Assembly (NCBI GenBank): GCA_022828595.1
Contig: JAKGHH010000005.1
Location: forward strand, 60,135,655 to 60,199,654
Length of the DNA stretch: 64,000 nt
Direction: 5' to 3'
From: Nelumbo lutea
Lineage: Eukaryota > Streptophyta > Magnoliopsida > Proteales > Nelumbonaceae
This document shows positions 55,326 through 64,000 of this stretch, piece after piece. The position numbers and the translations under genes were made by a program. How positions within the stretch are numbered: the stretch's first letter is position 1; each line of letters starts with the position of its first letter. Under the pieces are notes generated by a model. The model was not told the origin of the DNA. It searched no databases and saw nothing but the letters and a program-made list of their open reading frames with translations.

Positions 55326-55450
55326 ATAGGTATTGGATTGACATGTTTTGAAAGTTCGAGTACTGAATTGTTACATTTTAATGTTTGAGGACCAAAATGA
55401 CATCAGGCCTAAAATATATGGTACTAATCGAGAATTTTCCCAAAAAATAA

Positions 55451-56053
55451 TATGCTTGGTTTAATAAATAATTCACCTCTCTTTTCCTTCCAGCAAGCAA
55501 AACCATGCAGATGCATGGGTCAAAGTTGGATTAAAATTTTGATTAGTATATTTGAATTTTGGCATAATTTTTGTTCTAAGTTAAGGTTCATGTTTAGGGT
55601 TAATCTTTAGGTTGGCACTTAACCCCATTTAGTCCATCTAAATTCTATCATGTTTTATTAGAGAGCATCAAAGGGGTTCAAATATATTTAAGAGGAAATA
55701 GAGGGATTTAATGGGGAGGGGAGAAGTTACAAACATTGAGTATTGGAGTGAAGGAAAATGAGAGAAATTTAAGAATAGTAATGATAAATTTTAATAAAGA
55801 AAATTGAGAGCGTTTTATGAGGAGACATGTTCGTACGTTGGGATTTATGAGACTTTATGATTAGAGATTAAGGCGCTTAATTTGAATGATTATTTTCATT
55901 TTCGTAAATTCTCGATATTTAATTTTTCACATTTAAAGGAGAAAAGATGAGACTTTTTGCGAGGTTTGTGGTGAGAGATCTTTTACCTCCTTATGCTCTT
56001 CTTTCTTAATAGATACAGATTCCTCACACTTCACTCCACTAGGTTTCTTAGGG
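55451..56053. other. Intergenic with dispersed repeat copy B (55577-55745)
   Basis: 55577-55745 matches the reverse complement of 21789-21960 (see that entry). Nothing else recognised. Confidence 0.6.
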
Positions 56054-56062
56054 TTACTTTTA

Positions 56063-56385
56063 GGCCCGTTCGATTTTTTGTAAATTATTTACCCACTTAT
56101 CTATATCCATATTCTTTTATTTCTCAAGTTAATAAGACAATGATCATTTTAGCCATAAAAATACATTATCAAAAGGGGCATTTTTGTCCCATCCAAGTAT
56201 TGATAACTTTCCCCTAAGTGGGAAAATTATTTACCCACCTAGGAGATGGTATCACTTAGCCGGGTAAGTGGTACCCAGGAAAATAAATTTTCTCTGATCC
56301 CCACATAAATCTGAAAAAAAGAAAATGGGTTGTGAATCCCACTGACCAACTTACCCCCTCTCAAAATCCAAAAAACGAACATCCC
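56063..56385. mobile_element. MITE with TTA TSD
   Basis: 323 bp. Ends GGCCCGTTCGATTTTTTG (left) and GGGATGTTCGTTTTTTGG (right, opposite strand); TTA at 56060-56062 and 56386-56388. Subterminal GTAAATTATTTACCCACTTA faces GGGGGTAAGTTGGTC. PIF/Harbinger-like. Confidence 0.82.
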
Positions 56386-56388
56386 TTA

Positions 56389-57381
56389 GGGTAAAAGACT
56401 TAAACATACTCTAAGTTTTATAAAAAGACTTAAACATACCTTGTGGGATGACCCTACCGGACTTAAACATACCCTTAATCAATGAAAATGCACATGCGGG
56501 GTCATTTAAAATTTAAAAATCTCATTTTACCCTACTCTTCAGGTAAAAAAGGACCATGGGAGGTGAAAATTGAAAAAAAAGACCAACTGACTAGTTCAGT
56601 CATCCCAAACACACATATAGAAATAAATGGAGAAGTTAGGTGGTAAATAGGGAAGTTCAACTTGAAAACGAATTTTTGAAGATGGGGGGAGAGAGTTTAG
56701 AGAAAGACTCAATGGAATGTTATCACACCGAGCCTTGGAGTTTAGTCAAAAGGTTTGAAAAGTGGGGAGGAGGGAAAAAAATGAAATGGTTCCTCTGTCT
56801 TTGCTGTGAATAGACCGGACCCATGCAAGAGATTTTTTTTAGGACTTTTATAAGAGTTGTTCCAGTTGGTGGCCCCATCATCAATAACACACACATTTAC
56901 TATATTTAGGACCAACCAGGCATTGTATGCGTCCCACCCAGGTGGAGCCCTTGAGTAAAAAAAACAATGATCATGACTTTGAACCATCTAATTAGTGCAT
57001 TATTTTTCTGAGCTTTACAAGACTTGTAACAGAAGCCATACACCTCATGAGTTTGAAGGTTCTAGGGTATATTTTGAACAATCTAGGCAGTTCGGCATGC
57101 TCAGTGGCCTACCACCTACATGAACTTGAAAAATTTAGGATATATTTTGAAAATTTGAAGTAAAGATATAGGGTAAAAAAAATCACAAGGTATATTTTAA
57201 GTCTTTTTTAAAAATTTTGTTTGGTTTTAAGGAAAGGAAAGACAGGAACCAATAGAAGGTTTATAAATGTTTTTCAACTTTTTCTTTCATTTCCGTATAT
57301 TTTCCTTCAAACCAAACATAACCTTAGGGTATATGTAAGTCAATTTATGAAAATACATGGTATTTTTAAATCTTTTACCCC
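56389..57381. mobile_element. MULE-like long-TIR element
   Basis: Starts GGGTAAAAGACTTAAACATA and ends, on the opposite strand, GGGGTAAAAGATTTAAAAAT, with further inverted similarity for about 60 bp. The right flank is TTATTTTTA (57382-57390). The matching left copy, TTACTTTTA, lies at 56054-56062, on the far side of the MITE at 56063-56385. No transposase; the minus-strand frame at 56742-56987 has no domain. A small MITE-like repeat at 57222-57322 lies near its right end. Confidence 0.72.
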
Positions 57382-57390
57382 TTATTTTTA

Positions 57391-57810
57391 TCTTTAATTC
57401 CTGTTTTATTTTTTTTTCCAATAAATGATGAAATGAAAAAAAGTAAATTATGATAATGTGGTCATATAAAGATCATCGACGACAACCATTACAATTAGTG
57501 AAACCTCATATGGTTGAGATAAGGCTCAGATGATAATGATGATCTTCTTTTTCTTTCTTTACATGGTTTGGACTGTGGAGATGTGAAGGGAGAAGATAAT
57601 TGTAGATTTTAAGGAGGAATTTCAAAGAGGAAGCGCCTACTTTCTTTCTTTATATGGTTTGGACTGCTGAGAGGTAGGATGGGAGAAGAGAAATGTAGAT
57701 CAAGTATGAGAGATTTCAGAGATGTAATTTACTTATTTTCCAGTGTAAAATAGGTTTTCTACCTTACCCTTTCTTTCTCTACATTTTCTTTCAAGCTAAA
57801 CACAGAGTTA
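57391..57810. other. Intergenic
   Basis: A loose repeat: TTTCTTTACATGGTTTGGACTG at 57549 recurs near 57642 (TTTCTTTATATGGTTTGGAC). No gene. Confidence 0.4.
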
Positions 57811-58114
57811 GGCAGCATTTTGTAAACAATGCAAATAAGTGTGAATGTAAATATGTAGAATGTAAAACAGTAAATTGCAAACATGAATTTCAGTAAAGCA
57901 TATATATATATATTATCAAAAGCCATTTGAGTTTAAATTTACTTCTTTTTTATTGGTGAACTTTTACATCTTATTATCAATATAAATATGCATTGATCTG
58001 TCTTTTGTTAATGCACAAATGTAATGTTGCCAAACATAGGAAAAAGTAAAACAGAATGCAAATTTGTCCTTAACCGAGATTTATACTCCATTTGCATCAA
58101 TTCCAGACACAGCC
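57811..58114. mobile_element. MITE family H, copy 3
   Basis: 304 bp, shorter than copy 2 by internal loss near 57870. Ends GGCAGCATTTTGTAAACAAT and (opposite strand) GGCTGTGTCTGGAATTGATG, then GCAAAT on both. Flanks TTA (57808-57810) and ATA (58115-58117). Confidence 0.78.
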
Positions 58115-58237
58115 ATAAGAGATAAAGGAATAAAGGATGAGAGATTTTAGAGATCTAATTTCATTATTTCCTGTTGAAAATAGATCTCCAGTACAGTAGG
58201 TTGAAGGCGATAGAAACCAGGACAGGACCCTTGGCAC

Positions 58238-58254
58238 GAGGATTGGGGGGCAAT
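58238..58254 (+). other. Polypurine tract before an LTR
   Basis: GAGGATTGGGGGGCAAT directly precedes the LTR start TGATGAATGAAG. This is the primer site for plus-strand synthesis and normally sits before the 3' LTR, so about 60 bp of an internal 3' end (from about 58195) lie upstream of this LTR. Confidence 0.65.
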
Positions 58255-58434
58255 TGATGAATGAAGATTTGGCCCGACCTCGTAATTACGTAACACGTGG
58301 CAAAGGTAACAGCTCGGCACAAACAGCGTGCCTAAGGCAAGAGCACTAAAGGAACCAGCGGGTCGAACTCCCTACTAGGAGCCCGAACTCACTACTGGGA
58401 ACCCGAATTCTCCCTTAGGCCCCAAGCAAAACCC

Positions 58435-58746
58435 GAACTGGCCTGCCCTATGGCAGTTCGGAGCACACCTCACCGAACTGGCCTGCTTTATAGCAGTTCG
58501 GGACACCTCACTGAACTGGCCTGCCTTGTAGCAGTTCGGGACACCTCACTGAACTGACCTGCCTTATAGCAGTTCAGGACACGCCTCACCAAACTGGCCT
58601 GCCTTATAGAAGTTCGGGACACCTCACCGAACTGGCCCGCCTTATAGCAGTTCGGGACACACCTCACTGAACTGGCATCCTTATAGCAGTTCGGGACACG
58701 CCTCACCGAACTGGCCTGCCCTATGGCAGTTTAGAACATACCTCCG
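58435..58746 (+). repeat. Eight 38-40 bp hairpin repeats in the LTR
   Basis: Units start at 58435, 58475, 58513, 58551, 58591, 58629, 58669 and 58708. Each reads (C)GAACTGGCCTGCCTTATAG then CAGTTCGGGACACCTCAC; CGAACTG and CAGTTCG are inverted repeats around a 12-13 base loop. Some units carry GGACACGCCTCACC, two bases longer. Confidence 0.93.
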
Positions 58747-59008
58747 AACTCGAGACTTCACCTCACTCAACAATCTAGCACTTCGTCTCCAGGATGCCAA
58801 ACTGATCAAACCGTACCATGCCTGACACCGAGGAAGTTCGTACCCAGTGGCGACGCAGCTGACTGACTTGGGATCTGACGCTTGACGACCGCACTTCAAA
58901 CGGCCACCTTCCACCGCCACCTGACACTACCATCTCCAGTTACAGAGACGACTCTGACAAGGAGCAGTGGCGGTTCTGTCCGAGCAAAAAGGGTGACACC
59001 CGAACTGG

Positions 59009-59103
59009 CAGAAACAAAGATAATCATACTCGACCTCGACAGAGGCCTTGGAGTGAGTGCACGAAGTGGTGTGCAGAAACAAAGATAATCATACTCGACC
59101 CAT
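59009..59103 (+). repeat. Direct repeat before gag
   Basis: GCAGAAACAAAGATAATCAT followed by ACTCGACC occurs at 59009 and 59071, about 62 bp apart. It lies just before the gag ATG and may mark the LTR/leader boundary. Confidence 0.75.
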
Positions 59104-60660
59104 GGCTTCCTCCAACAATGTCGGACGTGGCACAGAAACGACCACCACTGGAGAGCAACTCCAACTTCCCGTGGTGGATGGGATCCCCAGTTTGAATGTG
59201 CCACAAGCAGTGGCGCCCCTGAACCTTCCTTCGTTGAACAACCTTCTTCTACTCCCTATTCAAACAAACTTCGCTGAACCAACGGCTGTCCCACTGGCGA
59301 CCCGCCAAAACTAGCTGGACAACCTAATGCAATGCATGCGGGCAATGCAAGCCCAAATGCAACAATTCCAACAGCATTAGCTCCAACGACACCAGGTACT
59401 ACACCACCTCTCCCAACACCATTATCAGCAGCAGTTCCCTCAGCTACCCCTAAACCAGTCACTGCTTCCCCCTCGGCACCCTGTCCCGAAGCCGGTTAAG
59501 GCCTCCCCTCAAGGTGGACGCCCTCACCGAGGAGAAGCTTCCCAACTCCAGAACCCCCCGAACAACCAGGCCTCATCCCTAGGCTGAAAGCAAAGAAAAA
59601 TCACCCTCGCCTCGCAGCTCGCAGGTGGGTCGGGAACCTCGCCCACAAGGTCACCTCGGCGCTCCAAGCCTGAGTTCCCACTCACGGAGAACCGGTTCAG
59701 TGCCCTAGCGGCATACCAACATTTCGGGCCCATCGAGCTCGGCAACACGAAGGCCAACAGCGCCAGCATCAGGCCCGCTCAATGAAGGCGTCGACGAAGT
59801 CGCCGAACTGCTACCCATGTCCTACCCGAGCTCAGGGGCAAGGAATAGACGAGCTCGGACGAGGTAAAAACTATCCCAATTCTCTCAGTTCCTTCCCCCC
59901 TCGCATCAGAACTTCTGGCAGTCCCCATGCCCAGAGACTTCAAACTTCCATCTCTAAACAAGTATGACGGGTCCTTTGACCCCAACTACCACGTCGATGC
60001 TTTCTAGTCACAAATGCACCTCGCTATGGCCAGTGAGTCATGCATGTGTGTGGCCTTCACCACCACCTTCAGGGGGGTGGCACGCACCTGGTACCGGAAC
60101 CTAGCTCCCGGGTCAATAAGAAGCTGGGCCCAGTTCGTGCAGATCTTCACCGCACACTTTGTTACCAGCAAGCAATGCCCCAGAACCGAGGAAAGTATCT
60201 TCGGGGTAATCCAGAGGAAAGGAGAATCCATCCGGAGCTACATCAAACGGTTTAACGAAGCATACTTGCAGATACCGCGATTAGACCCCATTGTACTGCT
60301 CGCGGCAGCTAGGGTAACGCACAAGGAGTTCAAATGGCACATGGTGGCCAGCTAGCCAGCAACCGTGGTTGATTTTCTCAAGCTCGCAGACAAGTTCATG
60401 AGAACAAAGGAAGAAATCAACCAAAGAACCGAAGGCGGTCGTGATAAGAAAAAGAGAAGGTGAGCCCTCCAACCCAGGCGATAGAAGAAGCCATGCCCGA
60501 GAGGCGAAGCTAAGCCAGCCGTCCTGAGCTCCCTTAGCAGTTTAGATGGATTACACGCCGTTGAACAAAAGGCGGACCAAGATCTTGATGACGATCACGG
60601 TCATAGTACCAAACAATGTAATAATCTCCGAGATGAGATAGAGGGACTCATTCGTCGCGG
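59102..60660 (+). pseudogene. Tat element gag (broken)
   Basis: Probable start MASSNNVGRGTETTTTGEQL at 59102; a Gln/Pro-rich N-terminal part with several stops follows. The capsid (Retrotrans_gag) core is at 59940-60440: FKLPSLNKYDGSFDPNYHVD, then SESCMCVAFTTTFRGVARTW, YRNLAPGSIRSWAQFVQIFT and GESIRSYIKRFNEAYLQIPR. A late DHGHSTKQCNNLRDEIEGLI (60592) corresponds to the His/Cys end region of Tat gag. Stops within the core are TAG at 60007 and 60354. Forms the virus-like particle in active elements; inactive here. Confidence 0.87.
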
Positions 60661-60674
60661 ATACTTGAGAAATT

Positions 60675-61530
60675 TTGTACATAATGACAATAATAATAAA
60701 GCAGGTTAGCAAGGGGAGCACGGAAAGGATGCCTCGAGTCCAACAGCAAACCGGCCGAAGCCTTGCAACGATCTCCCCCAAAAGAGAGGCCAGCTCGGGG
60801 AACCATCCACGTGATAGTGGGCGGTTCGATGGTAGAGGGTTGCACTTCGGCAGCAGCACGGATGTAGTTCGCAAGACGGCCCGAGAAGAGCAGAACCCCC
60901 CAAAGAGCCCGAAGACGGAAGAACCAATCTTTTTCACAGAATACGACACGCGAGGTGTTCACTATCCCCACAATGACGCACTCGTCATAAAGCTAAGGAT
61001 CAGTGACTTCAAAGTCCGACGCGTACATGTGGACTCAGGCAGTTCGGCGGACATCCTCTTCAAATCGGCGTTCGACCAACTACAGTTGCAAAGAAGCGAG
61101 TTGAAGCCCGCGCACACTCCTCTAGTGGGCTTTAGCGGAGAGGAAGTCAGGCCCCTAGGGAAGATAACAGTACCCATGGAAGTCGGCACATGGCCTTGCG
61201 CGGTAAGACTCAACCACGATTTCCTCGTGGTCGCGACCCCCTCCCCATACAACGCCATAATAGGGCGGCCAATTACGCATATTCTGCTGGCAGTGGTCTC
61301 CACCTACTATTTGGCAATGAAGTTCCCCACGGACTTCGGTGAAAGGGTAGCACGGGGCGACCAGCTTGAGTCCCGCTAATGTTTTGTTGCCGCCCTAAAG
61401 GAAAAAACCGAGGCAGCCGACGACCTCGAACTGGAGCGGCCTACGAAGCAGGGAGAGGAACAAGATTCGCCCACTGAGGAAACGGTCGCGATCCCGACCT
61501 CGACTACCGATCCGGCGCGAACGTTATAGA
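60675..61530 (+). pseudogene. Tat element aspartic protease region
   Basis: The longest open frame of this element (234 codons). The catalytic motif is VDSGSSADIL with Asp at 61032 (residue 120 of the frame), followed by TPLVGFSGEEVRPLGKITVP and the second conserved block YNAIIGRPITH. The protease matures Gag-Pol; most Tat elements have VDGGSSADIL, so Ser instead of the first Gly is a minor variant. The frame ends in TAA at 61377, before the linker to RT, with another TAG-type interruption near 61527. Confidence 0.88.
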
Positions 61531-61555
61531 TAAGTGCTTCCGTCAAGGAGCCTCT

Positions 61556-62378
61556 ACGAACTGAACTGGTGAGTTTCTTATTTCAAAATTTAGATATTTT
61601 TGCATGGTCTGCGGCGGATATGCCCGGTATTGACCATGTCCTGATAACTCACAAACTTAACACTGACCCTGTAGTCAGACCCCTTAGACAGAAGAAACGC
61701 ACCTTAGCCCCAAAGCACTAGAGGGCGGTCGACGAAGAAGTCGAAAAGCTCCTCGCAGTGGACTTCATAAGGGAAGTTCATTACTCGAGCTGGGTAGCCA
61801 ACCCAGTGTTGGTGAAAAAAGCAAACGACAAGTGGCGCATGTGCGTCGACTACACCGACCTGAACCGTGCTTGCCCAAAAGACTGCTTCCCTCTGCCCCG
61901 AATTGACCGCCTAGTGGACGCAACCTCGGGACATGAGCTGCTAAGTTTATTGGTTGCCTACTTAGGCTACAACCAAATCAATATAGACCAGTCCGACGAG
62001 GAAAAAACCAACTTCATAACCGCGTTCGGCCTGTACTGTTACAAGGTCATGCCCTTCGGACTAAGGAATGCTGGGGCGACCTTCCAAAGACTTGTAAATA
62101 ATCTTTTTCGGCCCTTAATTGGCACGAAAATAGAATGTTATGTAGACGACATGGTCGTCAAGATGCAATTTTCACAAGAATTAATAAAAGAATTAGATTC
62201 TATCTTCCAAATTCTGCGTCAATATAGCATGAAACTGAACCCAAACAAGTGTGTCTTCGGTGTCACCTCGAGTAAGTTTCTAGGGTACATTGTCAACCGG
62301 CACGGTATTGAAGCCAACCCGGACAAAATAAAGGCCATCCTAGATATGAGACCACCCCGAAAAGTAAAAGAGATTTAG
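61556..62378 (+). pseudogene. Tat reverse transcriptase (motif A Asp replaced by Val)
   Basis: FLFQNLDIFAWSAADMPGID opens the domain at about 61575. Then a TAG at 61720, VDFIREVHYSSWVANPVLVK, KWRMCVDYTDLNRACPKDCF and YKVMPFGLRNAGATFQRLVN, and the catalytic YVDD at 62139-62150. In motif A the usual FMDAYSGYNQI reads LLVAYLGYNQI: the first catalytic Asp is Val (codon 61953-61955), so polymerase activity would be lost even without the stops. Ends at TAG 62376 where VKEVQ is expected (CAG to TAG). Confidence 0.92.
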
Positions 62379-62960
62379 AGGCTAAACGGTCGCATAGCCA
62401 CTTTGAGCCGCTTCATGTCCAAATCGGCATACTGCTGTCTCCCTTTCTTTAAGGCGATCAAAGGCAAAGGGTTCGAATGGACCCGAGACTGCCAGCTCGC
62501 GTTCGATGAACTAAAGAGCTACCTCGCCACTGTGCCAACCTTAGCCAAGCCCGAGGAGGGCGAGGTCTTAGAACTGCACCTCTCGGCGAGCGACGAGGTG
62601 GTCAGTTTGGTACTAATAAAAGAAGTAGATCGGGTCCAGCGACCCGTCTATTATGTTAGTAAAATTCTGCAAGGAGTAGAGACGAGATACTCGCAGATAG
62701 AAAAGCTAGAATATGCACTGGTAATTGCAACACGGGAACTCCGCCCATATTTCCAGGCTCACACCGTTGTCGTCTTGACTGACAAACCCTAGAGACAAGT
62801 CTTACTCAAGCCCGAGGTTTCCGGTCGACTGACGAAGTGGGCCATCGAGTTTAGCGAGTACGACCTCCAGCACAAGCCACGGACTGTCATTAAAGCCCAA
62901 GCCTTAGCAGATTTTATCGCCGAGTGCACATTCAACCTCAAAGCCCCTGGGCCGGTTGAG
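62379..62960 (+). pseudogene. Tat RT-linked RNase H
   Basis: Continues in frame after the TAG: connection LSRFMSKSAYCCLPFFKAIK, FEWTRDCQLAFDELKSYLAT, then RNase H from LHLSASDEVVSLVLIKE (conserved Asp in SDE), RPVYYVSKILQGVETRYSQI, EKLEYALVIATRELRPYFQA (catalytic Glu) and VVVLTDKP, ending TAG at 62790. Past it, GRLTKWAIEFSEYDLQHKPR and AQALADFIAECT follow. Position and motifs are those of the retroviral-type RNase H that follows RT. Confidence 0.9.
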
Positions 62961-63069
62961 CCTGAGATCCCTAGTTTGGGTGGACCCGGAGCTCCCAAGC
63001 CAATAAAGTCTGAACCCCATGAAGTAGCAACCAGTGTGGCAACTCTCCTGGTTTGGCCAAGCGCGAACT

Positions 63070-63555
63070 AGGATGAGGAACCCTGGATCCTTCACGTAGA
63101 TGGCTCTTCGATCAAACAGGGCAGTGGGGCTGGAATAGTCCTATGCGGCCCGGGTGGCACAAAATTGGAATACGCACTACGCTTTGAGTTCGCGGCTTCC
63201 AACAACGAGGCAGAGTACGAGGCACTGATAATCGGACTGAACCTAGCGCAAAAGGTAAGAGCAAAGCACATAGTCATCTACAGTGATTCCCAGCTCGTGG
63301 TCAACCAGGTTACAGGCGAGTACGAAGCATGCGAGCTCTCCATGATTGCATACTTGGCGAAAGTAAAAGAGGCTCGCTCAACTTCCAATCACACTTAATC
63401 AGGCAAATCCCGAGGTCAGAGAACACTGAGGCAGACGCCCTGTCCCGGTTAGCCAACACGAGTCACAACACCATGAGAACCGTGTACATAGAGGACTTAC
63501 CTCGATCTAGCATTCTCGGTGGAGCAGAGAAGGTCGCTACCGTCCTTGAAGCATA
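63070..63555 (+). pseudogene. Archaeal-type second RNase H (aRNH)
   Basis: EEPWILHVDGSSIKQGSGAG with the first catalytic Asp, LEYALRFEFAASNNEAEYEA with the catalytic Glu, VIYSDSQLVVNQVTGEYEAC with the SDSQ Asp. After a stop/frameshift near 63397 the domain ends IPRSENTEADALSRLANTSH with the last Asp. A typical aRNH of Tat-lineage elements; all four acidic positions survive, but the frame is broken. Confidence 0.92.
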
Positions 63556-63840
63556 GCCGAGCTGGATCGACCCACTCGCGAGCTTCTTGCTAGATGGAAC
63601 TCTCCCTGCGGACCGTAATGCTGCCAAGAGGGTGCAGCGCCAAGCAGCCAAATACGTCATAATAGACGAACGGCTGTACCGACGATCCTACACGCTCCCC
63701 TACTTGCGTTGCCTACAACCTATCGAAGCCGAGCTCGTACTCCGCGACACTCATGAAGGTCGGTGCGGTGGACACCTGGGGGGCAGAGCCCTCGCCCAAA
63801 AGGCACTTCGACAAGGATACTACTAGCCAACGGTGAAGGC
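63556..63840 (+). pseudogene. Integrase N-terminal zinc-binding region
   Basis: PSWIDPLASFLLDGTLPADR leads into KYVIIDERLYRRSYTLPYLR and LRDTHEGRCGGHLGGRALAQ, the H2C2 zinc-binding start of Ty3/gypsy integrase (His-Glu-Gly then His-x-Gly-Gly). KALRQGYYWP is expected; a TAG (63824-63826) replaces the Trp. About 30 bp later the sequence departs from integrase and becomes a copy of RNase H DNA, so no integrase core is present in the window. Confidence 0.88.
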
Positions 63841-63860
63841 AAAAGGAAGTACATCGGATC

Positions 63861-64000
63861 CAGCGAGCGACGAGGTGGTCAGTTCTGACAAAAGCTACCT
63901 CGCCACTGTGCCAACCTTAGCCAGGCGCGATGAGGGCGAGGTCTTAGAACGGCACCTCTTAGCAAGCGACGAGGTGGTCAGTTCGGTACTAATAAAGGAA
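63861..64000 (+). repeat. RNase H-derived tandem duplication in place of integrase
   Basis: 63886-64000 closely matches 62513-62627 (CTACCTCGCCACTGTGCCAA through GGTACTAATAAA). Upstream of it AGCGAGCGACGAGGTGGTCA (63861) is an additional copy of the unit end, and the same string recurs at 63961, exactly 100 bp later. At least 1.3 copies of a 100-bp unit; it may continue past the window edge. Confidence 0.88.

Larger units (their letters stand above)
51886..55441. mobile_element. Long-TIR MULE with both arms split by later insertions
   Basis: Outer ends are GGGAAAATTTTTTATTAGTA (left) and GGGAAAATTCTCGATTAGTA (right, opposite strand). Flanks TAAAAATAA (51877-51885) and AAAAAATAA (55442-55450) make a 9-bp duplication with one mismatch. 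Removing 51934-54124 joins CTAGTGCTATTCT to TGGTCCCTAAACTTTAAAAT, which mirrors the right arm (GATGTCATTTTGGTCCTCAA then ACATTAAAATG). Removing 54503-55330 heals the right arm. The element is then only about 545 bp with arms near 190 bp, both ending around TTTGAAAAGACA(T/C)AAATGCC (54240, 54465 inverted). Confidence 0.85.
58255..64000 (+). mobile_element. Tat-lineage Ty3/gypsy element (runs off the window)
   Basis: Order: LTR, gag, protease, reverse transcriptase, RNase H, a second archaeal-type RNase H, integrase zinc finger. The extra RNase H between the first one and integrase is diagnostic of plant Tat/Ogre/Retand elements. Each domain has in-frame stops or shifts. The 3' end of the left LTR was not located (no copy of the CAGCTAGGAGT end), and the primer-binding site was not identified. 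GC-richer than the rest of the window. Confidence 0.9.

Noticed and set aside
58435..58746. Array that superficially resembles a CRISPR (regular repeats of about 39 bp)
   Set aside because: Units are contiguous with no unique spacers, and the host is a plant; it is a minisatellite in an LTR.

Overview
This is plant nuclear DNA. The introns-free leader and CT-rich 5' region, a VQ-motif protein gene, a nuclear-type tRNA-Lys gene, plant L1-type LINEs with a C-terminal RNase H, chromodomain Ty3/gypsy elements and a Tat-lineage Ty3/gypsy element with a second (archaeal-type) RNase H all point to an angiosperm, probably not a grass. I cannot name the species. The intergenic DNA is AT-rich and heavily colonised. 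I support only one intact protein gene (VQ, 32964-34421) and one RNA gene (tRNA-Lys CUU, 48819-48891); almost everything else I can name is transposon-derived and broken.

Layout. 1-5.2 kb: a gypsy integrase scrap, a 53-bp tandem repeat, and a LINE relic near which two MULE-type elements landed (2556-3088 and 3221-4829). 6.2-16.6 kb: one nearly complete L1-type LINE on the + strand, opened up by later insertions: an internally deleted chromovirus (6812-8771) whose right end has been inverted, a 5'-truncated second LINE (9994-11843) that itself carries a Tat-type solo LTR (10806-11470), and a 17-nt micro-insertion with its own 17-bp target duplication in the RT core (14250-14300). 17.3-17.8 kb: a GC-richer patch that may be a gene first exon or remnant. 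18.2-20.5 kb: an old AT-rich tandem array with a long-TIR MULE inside it. 20.5-31 kb: mostly featureless AT-rich DNA, one MULE relative (28946-29772).

31.4-35 kb is the gene: an (AT)n tract, a promoter region with a W-box palindrome, a CT-rich leader with two tiny uORFs, the single-exon VQ gene and a 3' region starting with a GA/GAA microsatellite. 36.8-48 kb: LTR scraps, at least five small MITEs with TTA-type target duplications, a strange 0.5-kb array of ACTTTTATAAAAGT-type palindromes, an 0.8-kb inverted-repeat element, a minus-strand LINE relic, and a tandemly duplicated piece of a Tat-type LTR. 48.8 kb: tRNA-Lys.

51.9-55.4 kb is a short long-TIR MULE in which both arms were independently split, the left by a 2.2-kb TIR element and the right by an 0.8-kb solo LTR with a perfect 5-bp duplication. 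56.1-57.4 kb: a MULE separated from its own left target duplication by a later MITE. 58.2-64.0 kb: a Tat-lineage retrotransposon (LTR, gag, protease, RT, RNase H, archaeal RNase H, integrase start), full of stops, with the first catalytic Asp of the RT lost and a stretch of RNase H sequence re-duplicated where the integrase core should be. It runs off the right edge.

The biology is therefore not a gene system but a well-preserved stratigraphy of transposon insertions, rearrangements and tandem amplifications around one defence/development-type regulatory gene. All coordinates of repeat edges come from reading the sequence by eye; no alignment program was run.
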